From Cacajao melanocephalus (lineage: Eukaryota > Chordata > Mammalia > Primates > Pitheciidae), in contig CAUYLG010005341.1 of the NCBI GenBank assembly GCA_963573385.1, forward strand, positions 1 through 64,000: a DNA stretch of 64,000 nt. Direction: 5' to 3'. The position numbers and the translations under genes were made by a program. This document shows, piece by piece, positions 47,731 through 61,522 of this stretch; the stretch's first letter is position 1; the number at the start of each line of letters is the position of its first letter. The notes under the pieces were generated by a model. It did no database searches. It was not told where the DNA came from and saw only the letters and a list, made by a program, of their open reading frames with translations.

Positions 47731-48189
47731 TTTAGGTCATATGTTGGCACAGGGAGAGCAGTTTTGATAATGTCAGTTTAGTAGATCAAGTTATAGAGGG
47801 AGTAGTCTGTGAGAAAATATAGACTTCAAGTACAGGTCATTTACTGAAGAATTCTCCTTGGGAAACAGTGAAGAGAGAAAAATAGGACCTAGGTTGAAAA
47901 GATGTATGTAGAGAAGAAAGCATTTTTTTTTTTATAGAATAAACTTGTTTGAAAAGATGGTAAATGGTAATACTTACATACATACATATACAGATTGTAA
48001 GTACAGAATTTTACTTAACAATTCAATTGAAAATAAGAGCGAGGAGAAGGCCAAACGATAACATAAAATTTCTGAGCGCTCATGAGAGAATATGGTTGGA
48101 GGGAATTGAGAAAAAGATGTTACATAACAATACAGAATATAACATATACAGTAATGAAAACATTGATACATATAATAATGCTGCTGAGA

Positions 48190-48278
48190 TGATATCATAA
48201 GGATTATTGCTATTGCTTAACACTTATTATGTGCCAGTCAGTATTCCATTCACCTTATGTGTTAGAGGCAGATATATG
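48190..48278 (-). mobile_element. MIR SINE 3' fragment, antisense
   Basis: 'cttaacacttattatgtgcc' and 'agtcagtattccattcacct' match antisense MIR. Confidence 0.7.
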
Positions 48279-49155
48279 TAGGTTGTAGGGCTGCTGGCAA
48301 AAAGTTGAAAGCATTTATTTCTGATGACTTTATTATTCACTATACAGCAAAAAGCAAGGTTGTATACTAATAGTGATGGGGACGCTGGCCTTGATAGGGA
48401 AAGGTTGCTAGAGACCTAAGGATCATGGGAAAGTTTGAAATTATTATTATAAAAATTGACAGAATTAACTGAAAACAGAAATATAGTGAAATTGTCAGGC
48501 AATGTTTTGGACGTACTTGAAGCTAGTGATCATGAATTTATAGTTATATCAATCTGCTTTGTGGTATTGTTTTCTCCAATATTGCTCAATTACTCAGATT
48601 TAATTAACTGTCAATCAGCCAACATTCACTGACGCCTATAGCACACTAGGGCAGTTTCAGATGCTGTGGGGAAAGTCTAGGCCTATCTCATAGTCCTAAA
48701 CTTTGGTTTTACTTACTCAAGATAATTAAAATTCAATATCATGGGATTCTGGTTCTAAATTCAATGTAGCCGGTGTTGGACAAATCCACTAACAAATAGT
48801 GATTATAAACTCTGGACAAATATTAACACATGTATAACTTTTTAAAGGCACTGGGAAGTAAAGAATATCAGGGAGAAAGTATAGGAAATTCTACCTTTCC
48901 AAGAAGTAAATTACACAGGGTGAGAGCTATAATAATTCAGCTTTTCCCTTGAAAGCACTCAACAAACTACATAACAAGGGGTCCTTTGTACTCAAACAGA
49001 AATTCACAGTCTTACTGACTTGGGAGGTCAAAGTACTGAATTCAAGCCACAAAAGAAGCTAGCAATTGAGGGCATTAAATACTAGGAAGAATGATTTGAG
49101 AGTAGGGAGCAAATGTAACTCTACATAGAAATCCCTCAAATATTTGAAAGACCCT
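48279..49155. other. Single-copy AT-rich DNA; nothing recognised
   Basis: No gene or repeat family identified. Confidence 0.5.
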
Positions 49156-50070
49156 TGAATTGTATGTGGATAAAGACCCCAGCTCAATGTGGACATAAGC
49201 TTCAGTTGTCATCCATCACAGAAGAGTTTGTCTGGAACTTGCATATCACCAAGTTAGAGTGGCTTAGTTATTATCTTAGTGTTTCCACTGATGGAAACTA
49301 TATACCACAGTCAAGAGAAAAAACAGTCAACACAAACAAATCTCAAGAGAATTTATATTCTACAACAAAAGAAAGAATAAAAAAGAACACAACTCAAATT
49401 TTAGTAGTTAAAAGCATAATATCTGAAAAAGATAAATTTCTGGATTAAATTAATAAAAAATTGGAGACAGCAGAAGAGATGTTCGGTGAACTTGAAGACA
49501 TGTACATATAAATCATCTAATCTGAAGATCAGGGAAAATAAATAAATAAAAGGCAAAGAGAACAGAACCTCAGTGACCAATACGGCAACATTAAACTTAA
49601 TAATATATGTGGAATTGTAATTGCAGATATAAAGTGCAAATGAGACAAAATATATTTTTTAAAAGAATGGATAAAAATGTATCAAATTGGGTGAAACACA
49701 AAGTGCATACCAAGGAAATTCAGCAGACCCCAAGTAGGGTAACAATAAGGATAAACATCCCCCAGATGCATTAAGGTCAACAGGTAGGAAACCAAAAAAA
49801 ATTATTCAAAAGGTCTTGAAAACAGCCAGAGGAAAAGAGACACATAATAATATTAATTATAGCTAACTCCCCATAAGAAACTATAAAGAACAGTGGAATC
49901 ATTTCATAGATATAGGTTTCTACAAGCCTATAGTTCTATATCCAACCTAATTATCTTTTAAATGAGGTGACGGAAAGAGTTTTCAGCCAAGCAAAAGGTT
50001 TGAAAATGTGCCGCCAGCAAAAGTACATTAGGAAAAAAACTGATAAAAATAATAAAATAATGTCAACTTA

Positions 50071-50889
50071 CGTTCATAGGTTGCTTAACGATGATACGTT
50101 CTGAGAAATTCATTGTTAGGCAATTTTTGTCATCGTGTGAACATCATCAAATGAACCTATACAAGCTTAAGTGGTATCGCCTACTATACGCCTAGGCTAT
50201 GTGGTATAGACTATTGCCTCTAAGCTAAAAACATATATAGTATGTGACTGTACTGAATACTGTAGGCAATTATAACACAATGGTAAGTATTTGTGTACCT
50301 AAACATAGAAAAGCTATAGTTACAATATGGTATAAAAGATTTAGAATGGTATGTCTATATAGGCCACTTACCATGAACTCAGTTTTCAGGACTGGAAGTT
50401 TCTCTGGGTGAGTGAGGGTGAAGATCCAATATATTACCCTAAACTACTATAGACCTTGTAAACTCTTGGAACTTAGGCTACATTACATTTATTGAAAAAC
50501 TTTTCTTTCTTCAATGATAAATTAACCTTAGCTTATAGTAAGTTTCTTTTTTTAATACTTTTTAAACTTTTATTTTTTTAACTCTTTGATGTTTTTGTAA
50601 TAACATTTATCTTGAAACACACATTATACAGCTTTAAAAAATACTGTCTTTATAGATTCATTCTATAAGCATTTTTCTATTTTTAATTTTTTTTACTTCT
50701 TAAACTTTTTGTTAAAAACTAACACACAATCACAAACATTAACCTAGGCCTATTTAGGGTCTTCCACCTCTATGTCTTTTTCCACTGGAAGATCTTCAAG
50801 GAAATAACATGCATGGAGCTGTTATCTCCTATGATAACAATGCCTTCTGGAATACTTCCTGAAGGATCTGCCTGAGGCTGTCTTACAGT

Positions 50890-50985
<96 letters not shown>

Positions 50986-51323
50986 CACATATAATATACA
51001 TAAAGCACCCTCTGTATATATGGAAAAAGAACACTCTAAAATAGTGATTAAAAACTATAGAATAGTATAATAGCCATTTATTATAATTATCAAGTTTTGT
51101 AGATAATTGTATGTGCTATCCTTTTTCACATGACTGGCAGTGAAGTAGGTTTGTTCATACCAGCCTCACCACAAATACATGAGTAATGCATTTTCCTTTG
51201 ACATTATGACCAGTAAGAAAGCTCCTAGCAATAGAATTTTTTCAGCTCCATTCTGATCTTATGGAATCAGAGTTGTACATATGATCCATCACTGACAGAC
51301 ACATCATTATGTGTGCATGATTA
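50071..51323 (-). mobile_element. Tigger-type (TcMar) DNA transposon, internally deleted
   Basis: Ends recall Tigger3/4-type termini ('ttgcttaacgatgatacgtt' left, 'catcattatgtgtgcatgat' right), with TA on both flanks. Minus-strand residues [20 protein letters not shown] correspond to the C-terminal end of a Tigger transposase. The element splits the L1M. Its T-run has been replaced by a compound microsatellite at 50893-50982. Confidence 0.8.
50893..50982. repeat. Compound (AC)n(TC)n(TA)n microsatellite
   Basis: About 17 AC, then about 18 TC, then TA/TATG units, uninterrupted. Arg/Glu/Val-rich minus frames across it are artefacts. Confidence 0.96.
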
Positions 51324-52052
51324 TAATTTCTTCAGACTGAGGGAAGTAATATCGGGGAGAAACTCATATCTGTAAGAAGTAATAAAGAACACTAAAAATG
51401 ACAAATATGCAGATAAACATAAACAATCTTTTTGTTCTTTAAAAGAAAAATGATGACTTTGTAGAAAATATAACACTATAGGATTTATAACTATTGTAAA
51501 TGTAAATTATATGTAACAATAGCACAAAGAATATGGGTGGCAAATGGATTTAGAAATTTCTCAGTTGTAGAATTGTTTACCTGCTATATGAAATGTTGCT
51601 ATATGAATTCAAAACAAATAGGGATAAGTGAAGGATGTGTGGTTTAATATAAGAAAATCTAATAAAAACATTTTTATTGCTTGATGATATTGTGCAAAAC
51701 AATTCAAAAAAATTAAAGGTATTAGTAAGAAGCTACCAAAGTAAATAAAATAGAACACTAAAAACATTAGGAATTATCCAGATGAAGGCAAGAAAAGGAG
51801 AAACAAATAAAAACAACAGAAGGAACAAATAGAAAACAAAAACATAAATTGATAAAACATTCTAATTAAAAAGCAGAGAATTTCAGAGTGGATAAAAGCA
51901 GCAAGACCCAACAGTATACAAAAAGACACCTTAAATATAAAAATGGCAATTGGTTACAATTTGTAAAAAAAAAGTGTCATTTAATATTAAGCTTAAGAAA
52001 ATTGGTGTGGCCATGTTAATATTGTCCAAAATAGACCTCATAGAAGGGTGTC

Positions 52053-52075
52053 CTACCAGATAGATAGATAGATAT
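52053..52075 (+). repeat. (GATA)n short repeat
   Basis: Four to five GATA units inside L1M. Confidence 0.8.
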
Positions 52076-52584
52076 TTCATACTTTAGAAAAATATCATTT
52101 TATTAGGAAGAATTAACAATCATAAATCTTTACCTAATAACAGCAGACCTGCAACATGCGTGAAGTAAAAGCTGACTGAAATGAAGAGAACAAAAACCAA
52201 ATCTCCAATTATAGTTGTAACTTTCAAGACTTCTATTTCAATGACAAAATAACTAAATGAAAAACCAATAAGGAGAAAGAAATTTTGACTACCTATTAAA
52301 TTCTCTGACCTAATTGGCAATTATAAAATAAAGTAAAACTATAGACTGGGCCATAAAACAGTCTCCATAGATTTCAAAATTCAAATCTTTAGAATATATA
52401 TTCTGAACAAAATGAAATTAAATGAGAAATAAGATACATAGAAATGCCCAGATATTTGAAAATTAAACAATGTAATTTTAAATTGCAACCTAATTTAAAT
52501 ATTAAGTTACAAAATAATTGAAATATTAAAAATGAATGAAGATAAAAATAAAATGCACTGCAAATGTTTAGCTTTAAATTCTTA

Positions 52585-52882
<298 letters not shown>

Positions 52883-53987
52883 AATCTTACATTAGAAAGA
52901 ATGTTCAAAATCAGTCATCAAAATTTCATCACTTCAAGAAGTTAAAAAAGAAGAGTAGATTAAATTCAATATAAGAAGTAAGTAATAAAGACAAGAACAG
53001 AAATCAATGAAATAATAGAGAAAACCCAAATAAAAGAGAAATCAACAAAATTGAAAGATACGTATTTGCAAGATTAACAAAATTTATAAAAAGCAAAAAT
53101 AAGTGAGACCAAAAAAAGAAAAAGTGCAAATTCTTAACATTGGGAAGTTAAAAAGTAAGTATCACTAGAAAGTTAATTGAATAGTAAGCAGGTAGTATAA
53201 ACAAAGTTATACCAATAAATTTGATAAACTAGATTATATGGACCAATGCCTCAAAGATACATAATATACTGAAAATGAAATAAAATGAAATAGAAAATGT
53301 AAATCACTCTGTAGCTATAAAAGAAATTGAATCTATAAAGACCTCCTTAGAAAGACAATTTTAGGTCCAGAGGGTGTGACTGTAGAATTCTATCAAACAT
53401 GCAAGAAAGAGAGAAATTCAGTATTACCGAGAGTTTTCAGAAAATAGAAGAAGGGACAATACCTCAAAAATTATTTGGTGAGGCCAGCATAACCCTGATA
53501 ACACAACCCGATGAGATATTAGAAGAAATGAAACTAACAGATAGATATTTATCATGAACCTAAGTGGCAAAATATTAGCAAATTGAATCTAGCAATATAA
53601 AGAACCTCTGTCATGATCAAGCAGGGTTTACATAAGAAATCTGAGGTTGGATTACCATCAAAAATAAATAATAGATGGAAAAAAAGTTTACTGAATTCAA
53701 AGCCTAATTAGAAAAAAAAGTAAAGTGGAAATAAAGGAAATTTTCTCAAACCAATAAAGAAAACCCATGGTTAACCTATTGCTAACATCATAATCATCAA
53801 GAGGCAACCTGAATGATCACTCACTAAGATTGGTAACAAGTCAATGTTTTACTGGAGGTTTTATCAAGTTACAGTAAGTCCAGAAAGATAAATAAATGGC
53901 ATAAAAATTAAGAAAAAAGAAGGAAACATTTCTTACATCATAAACAGCATGTCGTTTTAGAAAATTCTAAGGAATTTATAAAAAATC

Positions 53988-54046
53988 TACTAAAATAAGT
54001 AAATAAAATTAGTAAATAAGTAAACTAAATAAGTAAATTTTAGCAA
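53988..54046 (+). repeat. (AAGTAAAT)n low-complexity repeat
   Basis: Irregular TAAGTAAATAA units. Confidence 0.8.
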
Positions 54047-54411
54047 GTTAGCTGTATGCAAGGATAATGTATCAAAATCAATTTTATTTCTTTAAATTGT
54101 CAACAAACATTTTTAAAGTTAAACATAAAATATGTTTTTACTTATGCTGAAAGTAGTATTTAGAAATATGTCATTAAACGACATGAGACTGGTATATTGA
54201 AAATGGCCAACATTACTGAAAGATTTAATAAATGGAGAAATATAGCATTTTCATTGATTGGAACTCTAGTATTTTTAAGAGATCAATGTTTTCAAAATTG
54301 ACTTATAGAATTAACTACATTCAAATCAATACCCTAATAGCTATTGTAGTTAGCTAACAAATTTGGAATTTTGGAAGGAGAAATACTCGGAAAAACAATG
54401 CTCAGGGAACC

Positions 54412-54590
54412 CAAGAGGCAGCATGGTTTAATTAAACGATCCTGGATTTTAGGTCTAGGTATATTTGAGAATCAAATTCTGTCTGGTTTTAGACAAATGA
54501 CTCCTCCATGTGTCTGAGTATCTTCATTTGATAAATGAGGATGATACTTCTTACTTTAATGCTTACTAAAAAGCATGATTAAATGTGGGT
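54412..54590 (+). mobile_element. MIR SINE, 5' part
   Basis: 'gaggcagcatggtttaatta', 'gtctgagtatcttcatttga' and 'taaatgaggatgatacttct' match MIR. Its 3' part appears after the intervening L1 at 54912-54985. Confidence 0.75.
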
Positions 54591-54593
54591 AAA

Positions 54594-54905
54594 TCTTAGA
54601 GATAAAATGTAGAACAAAAAGATACAATAAAGGGTCCATATTGTATGATTCTTTTATACGAAGTTCAAAACTAGTCAACACTTACTCTGGAGCTCGAGAT
54701 CAGAATTCTTGTTACCTTTGGGAGTGATGGTCCTTGATTGGGAAGAGGCACTAGGAGAACTTTCAGACAGGCTGGAAGTAGTCTGTATTTGGATCTGGAT
54801 AGTGATTACTAGGATGTAAAATTTTATTGAGCTGCACGTTTTAGGTTAACATATTTCGCTAAATGTGAATTGAACCTACATGAACCACGCTGCTTCCCCT
54901 ATTAA
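54594..54905 (+). mobile_element. L1M 3' end inserted in MIR
   Basis: 'atattgtatgattcttttat', 'tgggagtgatggtccttgat', 'attttattgagctgcacgtt' match the L1M 3'UTR. Confidence 0.65.
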
Positions 54906-54911
54906 AAACAG

Positions 54912-54985
54912 AGTTTGTGAAATGACACATATAAAGCATACAATGCTTGGTGCATCACTGGAACTCACCGTTAGCTTCCTTTCTC
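54912..54985 (+). mobile_element. MIR SINE, 3' part
   Basis: 'aaatgacacatataaagcat' and 'acaatgcttggtgcatcact' continue the MIR from 54590. Confidence 0.6.
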
Positions 54986-54989
54986 TCTT

Positions 54990-55390
54990 TAAAGATAATG
55001 AACCAGGTACCACATTTAACAGGACTATTAACAGACAAGAAGGCATCTAATAGAAATAAATGCCATTAAAAATAAATCAGTATTTATGTATTTTCAAATG
55101 AAATTAATGAAAGAACAGAAGATATTGCTAAAAAAAAATGCTTAAGATAAACTAACACTTTCCAAATAATTGAGGCTCTCCATGTCAAAGAGGGAGTGGA
55201 TTTATTTTCAGCTTCTTGAGTGCTCAGAATTAGTGAAGGAAACAAATTATCATCTGCCTCTTAAAGAGTGATCTCCCCTCGCTGGAGGCATTCAAGTAGT
55301 AGCTAGAAGACAATATCAAAGATGTAATAAGAGGGTTCCAACTCAAGTTGTTTAACCCTATGTTTTCAAGATATTGAGTAATTAACACAG
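54990..55390. other. Single-copy DNA; nothing recognised
   Basis: No gene or repeat family identified. Confidence 0.5.
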
Positions 55391-55392
55391 AA

Positions 55393-55683
55393 GGTCAGGC
55401 AGGGTGACTCAAACTCTTAATCCTAGCAATTTGGGAGGCTGAGGTGGTGGATAACTTGGGCCCAGGAGTTTGAGACCATCTCTGGTAATTGGTGAAACCT
55501 CTTTGCTACAAAAAGCAAAACAAAAACAAAGAATTAGTCAGTGTGGTGGCGCCTACCTGTAGTCCCAACTACTTGGGACTACCTGAGCCCAGGAGGTTGA
55601 GGCTGTCGTAAGTTGTGATCGTACCACTGCACTCCAGCCTGGATGACAAAATAAGACTCTGTCTCAAAAATGAAAAAAAAATA
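55393..55683 (+). mobile_element. Alu (AluJ-like)
   Basis: 'aggtcaggcagggtgactca' to 'aataagactctgtctc', diverged, with a short deletion in the right arm. Confidence 0.92.
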
Positions 55684-58460
55684 CAAAAAAATTTAAAAAG
55701 CGGAAGTGAACATAGAAGTCTCAGAAAGATGCAGCATATTCAGTATCATCAAAGCATCCAAGGAAGCATATACTTGCACCCATTGCCTTCAAATAACGTA
55801 ACCCAGTTTTCTGAATACATAGAATTTTCAGGTTCATGAATATACAGTTGAAAATTTACAATTGAAGCTAGATACTTTTGTCCAGCAGAAGGGGAAGTTG
55901 AAAGAAAATAAATATGAAAGAAGCATCATTGCATTTAGTTCTGGCTGTCAGATTACAAGGAAGCAGGGGCCTCACACTATCTTAAATGACAATGATTTAT
56001 TTTAAGGACTCCTGGAAAGTGAGAAAGCACAAAAATAATCATTTGAAGGTAGAATAATTAGTGCTCATGGAGAATGAAACATCATTCATAATCTTCCATA
56101 ATATGGGTTCCATAAACTATTCAGAAATTTAATGAAGACTTTTTTCCATTTTGTTTTAATCTCCTTTTTAATTATTAAACCTCATGTCTTCTTCAATAAA
56201 GCTATATACCTTATAGTAAAACAAAAACACTAAACTTAGCTAAAGTGCACTGAAGCAGAGGATAACCATTATGTGAGCCAGCTAGAAAGACTAAATGTGA
56301 AAAATCCGTCAAGGCCACAGAACAATCCTTCCAATAACAGCAATGAAGAGAAATAAACAGAATGAATGTTTGCTCTAAAAGCTGGGTATATGGTTTTGTG
56401 GCTCTGACCATACTGTCCTATAAAATAAATTAATACAGCTATATCTTTTCTGTGATAACCAACGTTTTCATTTAAAATATTGGTTGGATTACTAGAGTCT
56501 CCCCAAAATATTCCTTCCATACAGCAAAATTCATCCACTGCCTAGGCATCAATTTTCAATGCCCTATCAGAGTTTAAGACAGTAAATGTGTCTTCATGTC
56601 TTTGATAGAATATGGAAAAAGATAAGAGTTTTGTAAACTCTCCTATAGTTTATGAAAGAAGAGAGGGGACAACAAAAATCCATACTTGATTTAGATTCTA
56701 AGAAGAAACTTAGATTAGATTAAAAAGCACAAATGAAGAGACTCAACATTTGGTCCAATTTTGTGAGTAACAGGAAGCAAATACTGCATTGCTTTCATTA
56801 ATGGTCTATAAATTTCCTTCTATGAAGAACACAAATTTTTATTCAGCAGGCATAATGAAGTACAAAAGGCAAATATTCTTTGGAAGAAAACACAAGGACT
56901 TAATTTTCTACTGACATTTAACGCATAAACATATAAAAGCCTATTTGGATGGATTCCAACAGAAGAGCTAAATTTTTCTACCTTATACCTAGTATGTCTT
57001 CATGCAGACATTGCTTTAAATCACTACTGTCTTTGTTCTGGAATGCAGGGTTTAATAAAGATTTGGGAGAAAGAAAAAATACGGATGCAGAAGATCTGAA
57101 AGTGTTTAATGGAGTGTTTGGGTTGAATAAGAGGAAGAACAATATACAGAAGCTAGGATTTTCTGTTTCTCTATTTTGTCCTTCCTACTGGCTCCCATTT
57201 AATGAGTTTTAGGATCTATTTTAGAAGAAAGAAGCAACATTAACTCTTTTAATATGATAGGGTCTCACTTGGTAAATTAAGACCAAAACCACCAAATCAA
57301 ATGTAATTTTATTACCTTGTTAAGTCAAATGTGTCTACTAAATTCTATGAGTTAAAATAGTATAAGCTACAGTTTGAGCATCATGATTATATGCTGAAAA
57401 TGTGTAAGGACATTTTCCCAACACAAACACAGTTATTATGTGAAAAATACTTGTATACACACAGCGTTAGACTTTTTATGATGACGCATTATAACTTCAC
57501 AGTGCCCTTGAGCCAACACTTTACTTTTTTCATTTCTGAAATACCTACTGCCACTTTCAGCCTTCCCACTTACCCTTCATGCCTGAAGAACATTTACTCT
57601 GCATCTTTTCTCTAGGTATTCCTAGGAGCCATAATTGCTGCTCAATGTCATTTCAATTACTCTAGCACAAGATTAAATGATTATAAAATCATATATTGCT
57701 ATTATTTCATAAATTACTAGAATGGTAAGTTTTGGCATCTTTCAGGAATTCTCATGGTGTTCCATCTATGGAAAAAATGTGAATAAATTTTAAGACTTGA
57801 TCATAGCCCAATATAAAAAAAAGTTACTTTATTATGATTTTTTCATTGAATGACTTACAAGTTCAGACATGTCAATCCATCTTCTTGAATATGAATAATA
57901 AATGTGTACATGTATTAGCTTACTGAGAAAAAGACAATTCTCTAAATTACATTTAAAATACCTTGGGATGTTATATTTCTATTTCAGAATGTTTAGGAAG
58001 TTTTAAAATCATTATACTTGAATAACTTTCTTAATTACATTATGAATATGTCCTTATCAGATATTTTGAGCTAAACTAATATTCTCTCTATTAAGTACAT
58101 ACAATGATATTTCATATATGTTCTATTGTTAGGATGACAAATGTAATTACTGTATTCATTGAATGATGAAATATATAGGCAGTGCACAACCATTATGATC
58201 ATTAAAACCTTAATGCGATTCCACCTCTATCCCAAATCAACTGTAATCGAAATAGTCTAAATTCAGTGTGCTATATTTATAGACTGAAAGAGATTACAAC
58301 TCTCCTCTATGTCTCTTCCTAGTAGATAGTAGACACAAATTTATACAGTTATCGTACTGTTACTGTTTCATGTCAAAACTATCATAAATATTTCCTTTCA
58401 CATATGTTATAGGCATGCATCTGACATACATCTACATCACTGGAATGAAGAAGTTGACAG
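55684..58460. other. Single-copy AT-rich DNA; no gene
   Basis: About 2.8 kb without confident repeats. The open frames at 56211-56538 (minus), 56949-57212 and 57391-57615 lack domains. 57490-57630 is weakly L2-like. Confidence 0.5.
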
Positions 58461-58464
58461 TTTT

Positions 58465-58590
58465 CACCCACTGGACTCTGTGATGACTTCTACTTGGAAA
58501 GTCTTTGCCCACTCTGTCAACTTGGAAAACATCTACTTATTCATCAAGAATCAGCTCACCCAGTACATTTCCTGAGTATTGATACTGAAG
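58465..58590 (+). mobile_element. L2 LINE fragment
   Basis: 'cttggaaaacatctacttat' then 'tcatcaagaatcagctcacc' match L2 ('ctcatccttcaagacccagc'). Confidence 0.55.
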
Positions 58591-58687
58591 TAACAACTTA
58601 GGGCCAGAGTATACAAAAATGTAATATAGGTTATACAAAAATTGGTAAAACTCTAATTGTGCTCTCAAAATCATATCAGTCTGAGTT

Positions 58688-58818
58688 TTTTTGTGAGCTT
58701 CAGCAAATTACCTATATTTTCTATGCCTCAGTTTCTTCAACTTAAAATGAGAATAAAATAGTACCCATCTCAGAGGATTGTTTTTGGTGCCACTTAATAT
58801 GTGTAAATTATTTTAAAA
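58688..58818 (+). mobile_element. MIR SINE
   Basis: 'gagcttcagcaaattaccta', 'atgcctcagtttcttcaact', 'aaaatagtacccatctcaga' and 'ggattgtttttgg' follow MIR. Confidence 0.85.
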
Positions 58819-60347
58819 GAAAACTGAATACATAATATCCCAAAAATGATAGGTAGTAATAACATAATCATAAAATTAATGTATAAATATATTTAAGAGA
58901 AAATATTAAATGTTCAAAAAGAAAAGAACAAAGGCATTGCAGTGAGGACTTAAAGATAAGGACTATGGTAATCAATAATCAGTAACTAGAGTTTCTATCT
59001 CTAAACAACACAATCTGAGATACCCATAATTAGTATTAGTTAATATTAAAAGACTAAATTTTCCTCTTGAATAAATATCCCAAAGAGTCTTCTTTGGGTT
59101 TCTTACTGAAGTATGCTGGGGTGAGGCAACTCAGCTGGGGTGAGCAACATTTGCTAATACTGTTTCTCTAACATGTAAAATAACTTGCTCATCATGGCAC
59201 ATAAGGAACTATGCCTATTCTAGCACTATCCTCATTCCACATCACAGCTAAGATGTATTCCTATTTTGTTATACATGAATTTTTCTGCATATTAGTGACC
59301 AATTGTACTTTAGATTGTTGGAAATAACAACTGGTCAAATCATCAAGCTGTATGTATAGATGCAACCAAAATCAGACTTTTTTTTTTTTAGCTGCTTCGG
59401 TTGAGTGAATCAGAGTTCAAAGTTTACACCCATTTATTCTCAAAAGTTACTCTGTGAAGAACAATCCATGCTGTTTTACAAATCTACTGTATTTTATAAT
59501 CTACATATTTACAGTTAACATATTTTTAGATTCCTTTTCCTATACTTTCTATTATTATTCAGATACCATTTGGGCAAGAAAACTTTAAAATAATCATAAA
59601 ATCAATACTTTAGACCCAAACTCATGAGTTCATCACCATAGACCACTGAAATGCATGTCTCAGGCCCTATAAGTTTTCTGTTCTGTCCCTGATACTGAGC
59701 CACACATCCATTATAAGTCTTTTTATTTTTCAGCCTTCACTAAATTAAGATATTTAAAATGGACTGATGTATGTGCAACAGGAGAAAAGTACTATAAAGC
59801 TAAGGAGCCCAATCAAATGAGTTTACAAAATAAAGATACATGGCAGCTATTAGATATTCTTCTGCATTGACTTGAGCCACAATGTTCACTAGTAAATTTT
59901 ATTTAATAACTGGATCATTTGCAAAGGTACATATGCTTCAGGAGGTAAATGTAATACTAAATATGCTCTGTGTACTAGGGCTATGGATTTATACAGTCCT
60001 AGTATACAGAGTATACTTTTTAAATGAAAATGTCAGACATACATCTATTGGAGACTAAACTGATACAGAATTGGGACAATAAACTTTACATCTGGATTAG
60101 ACCTGTATCTCCTTTCTTCCACACTGAGAATCCTGGTTTTCTGGTTAGAGTTACAATAGATTAAAATTTCTCATTTTTTTTTTTTAGAAATTTCCCCCTT
60201 TTCACATTCTATTTCTCTTAAGTCACTCTCTGTCCTATTCATGCTTTGTGTTATTTTCTTAATATCTGTTAGTTAATTTAACAAATGATAGGTACACTAT
60301 GGATGTGTTTTGAGTGTACCTCTCTGCTCTCTGTAGTACTTTCATGG
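58819..60347. other. Single-copy AT-rich DNA; nothing recognised
   Basis: No gene or repeat family identified. T-runs lie at about 59379-59389 and 60176-60185. Confidence 0.5.
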
Positions 60348-60363
60348 TAGAAATGCTATTTTT
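60348..60363. repeat. Target-site duplication, left copy (EAPP retrocopy)
   Basis: gtagaaatgctatttt, identical to 61523-61538. It is followed by a short T-run, the remnant of the poly(A) tail read on the opposite strand. Confidence 0.93.
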
Positions 60364-61522
60364 TTAAAAATAACTCCAGAACATTTTAATTCTAAAGAGC
60401 TTTTATAAATAAAAAGCCCCAGAGTTTCCAAATGTTCATCAAAAAGAGAGTATCAGTCCCATCCATAAGGGGGAAAATCAAAGAAAAAAAAAAGGAGATG
60501 GTGAGAAATGAATGAAGGTTTATAAAGAAAATACACTGCTTCCTCAATGTCACTTAAGGATATGAACAGGCAGCAGGAAAGTAACTGTCCATATTTGCCT
60601 TATATACAGTATTGGGTAATTAAATGCCAACTGAGCTGTTTAGGAATGGCTTGCTAAAACACTGAAGAAATGAAAGACTTCGTCCTTGTCATAGACTGCC
60701 ACTTCAGTGGAAAATTCGGTGCACATGACTGGGTGATAGATTTCTTCCACATCTGTCTCTGTCTTCTCGGCAGCATCTTCCTGGTTAGACCTCATCTCCT
60801 TGGGGCCCCACCTTTTCTTCCTGTTCTCCGAGGCTTTATATCATAGAACCCCCTCTGTTAACAGAGCAGTCATCACGAACATCCCTCTATGTTGAGTTTT
60901 GTATGATTCATGCCTTTGGCAATCAAGGCACAGTGCGGTCATGCAAGCAGGACAATTCAAGACAGCGTCGCTGTTTGGAACAGGCTGTTGCTGATGTGAC
61001 CTCTGTCATCCCAAACCATGGTAACCCCTTCTCTGTGCATCAACCCAGGCCTGATCTCCACTATCTTTTTCAGGATCATCTAGTAACTCATCATTTGTTG
61101 GAATCTTGCGTTGTTTCTTTTTTTTCTCGGTCACCTGTACTGCTTTGTCTTCATCCTCAGAATCCATAGTATCTTGTTGGAACTGTTGCAACTTTTCCAT
61201 TTCCTAAGATCCAGTTCCCAGAGAGGATAACTTGTCCTCCGTTGTTTTCATGGTAGAATTTAATTCAGCTTCCATTTCCTTTTCAAATTCATCTTCACTA
61301 GGTGATTCACTTTCTCCAGTAAGACATTCTCTGATGAGTTTTCGTTTTTGGTCAGGAGTTTCACGTAAAAGCACATCCACTTCATCTTCAGAGCTGCTCC
61401 AAGCCGGCTCCTCGTCACTAGGCTCTTCAATCGTGTAGGGGTCGTAGTCATCCGAGAGTCGGCTCACGGGGGCCTGCCGCGCCTACGCCGTCCGCTGCGA
61501 TCTGCAGTGTCTGCTTACTCTC
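60364..61522 (-). pseudogene. EAPP: EAPP processed pseudogene (retrocopy)
   Basis: Intron-less copy of EAPP (E2F-associated phosphoprotein). Coding-equivalent 60640-61467, with about 55 bp of 5'UTR and about 275 bp of 3'UTR. The N-terminal part is open for 87 codons (DDYDPYTIEEPSDEEPAWSS, then KRKLIRECLTGESES). A 4-bp deletion near 61206 causes a frameshift and stop, and about 20 bp is lost near 61165. The frame then resumes as DSEDEDKAVQVTEKKKKQRK to RRGYHGLG, followed by an in-frame stop. The Cys-rich NCPACM...LCLDC region and the C-terminus (ending HFFSVLASHS) are recognisable, again with breaks. The copy is flanked by a perfect 16-bp target-site duplication, as expected of L1-mediated retroposition. 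The parent regulates E2F-dependent transcription; this copy cannot make the full protein. Confidence 0.93.
61204..61467 (-). pseudogene. EAPP retrocopy: open N-terminal frame (87 aa)
   Basis: The first 87 codons of the EAPP retrocopy remain open from the ancestral ATG (61465-61467) to the frameshift-induced stop at 61204-61206. The product would be a highly acidic peptide (SSSEDEVDVLL, SEDEFEKEMEAELNST) without the Cys-rich part of the parent. No promoter is evident. I treat it as part of the pseudogene and not as a gene. Confidence 0.7.

Noticed and set aside
50770..51034. Tyr/Ile, Arg/Glu and Val/Cys repeat peptide
   Set aside because: Translation of the compound microsatellite. Only the flanking piece is real Tigger transposase remnant.
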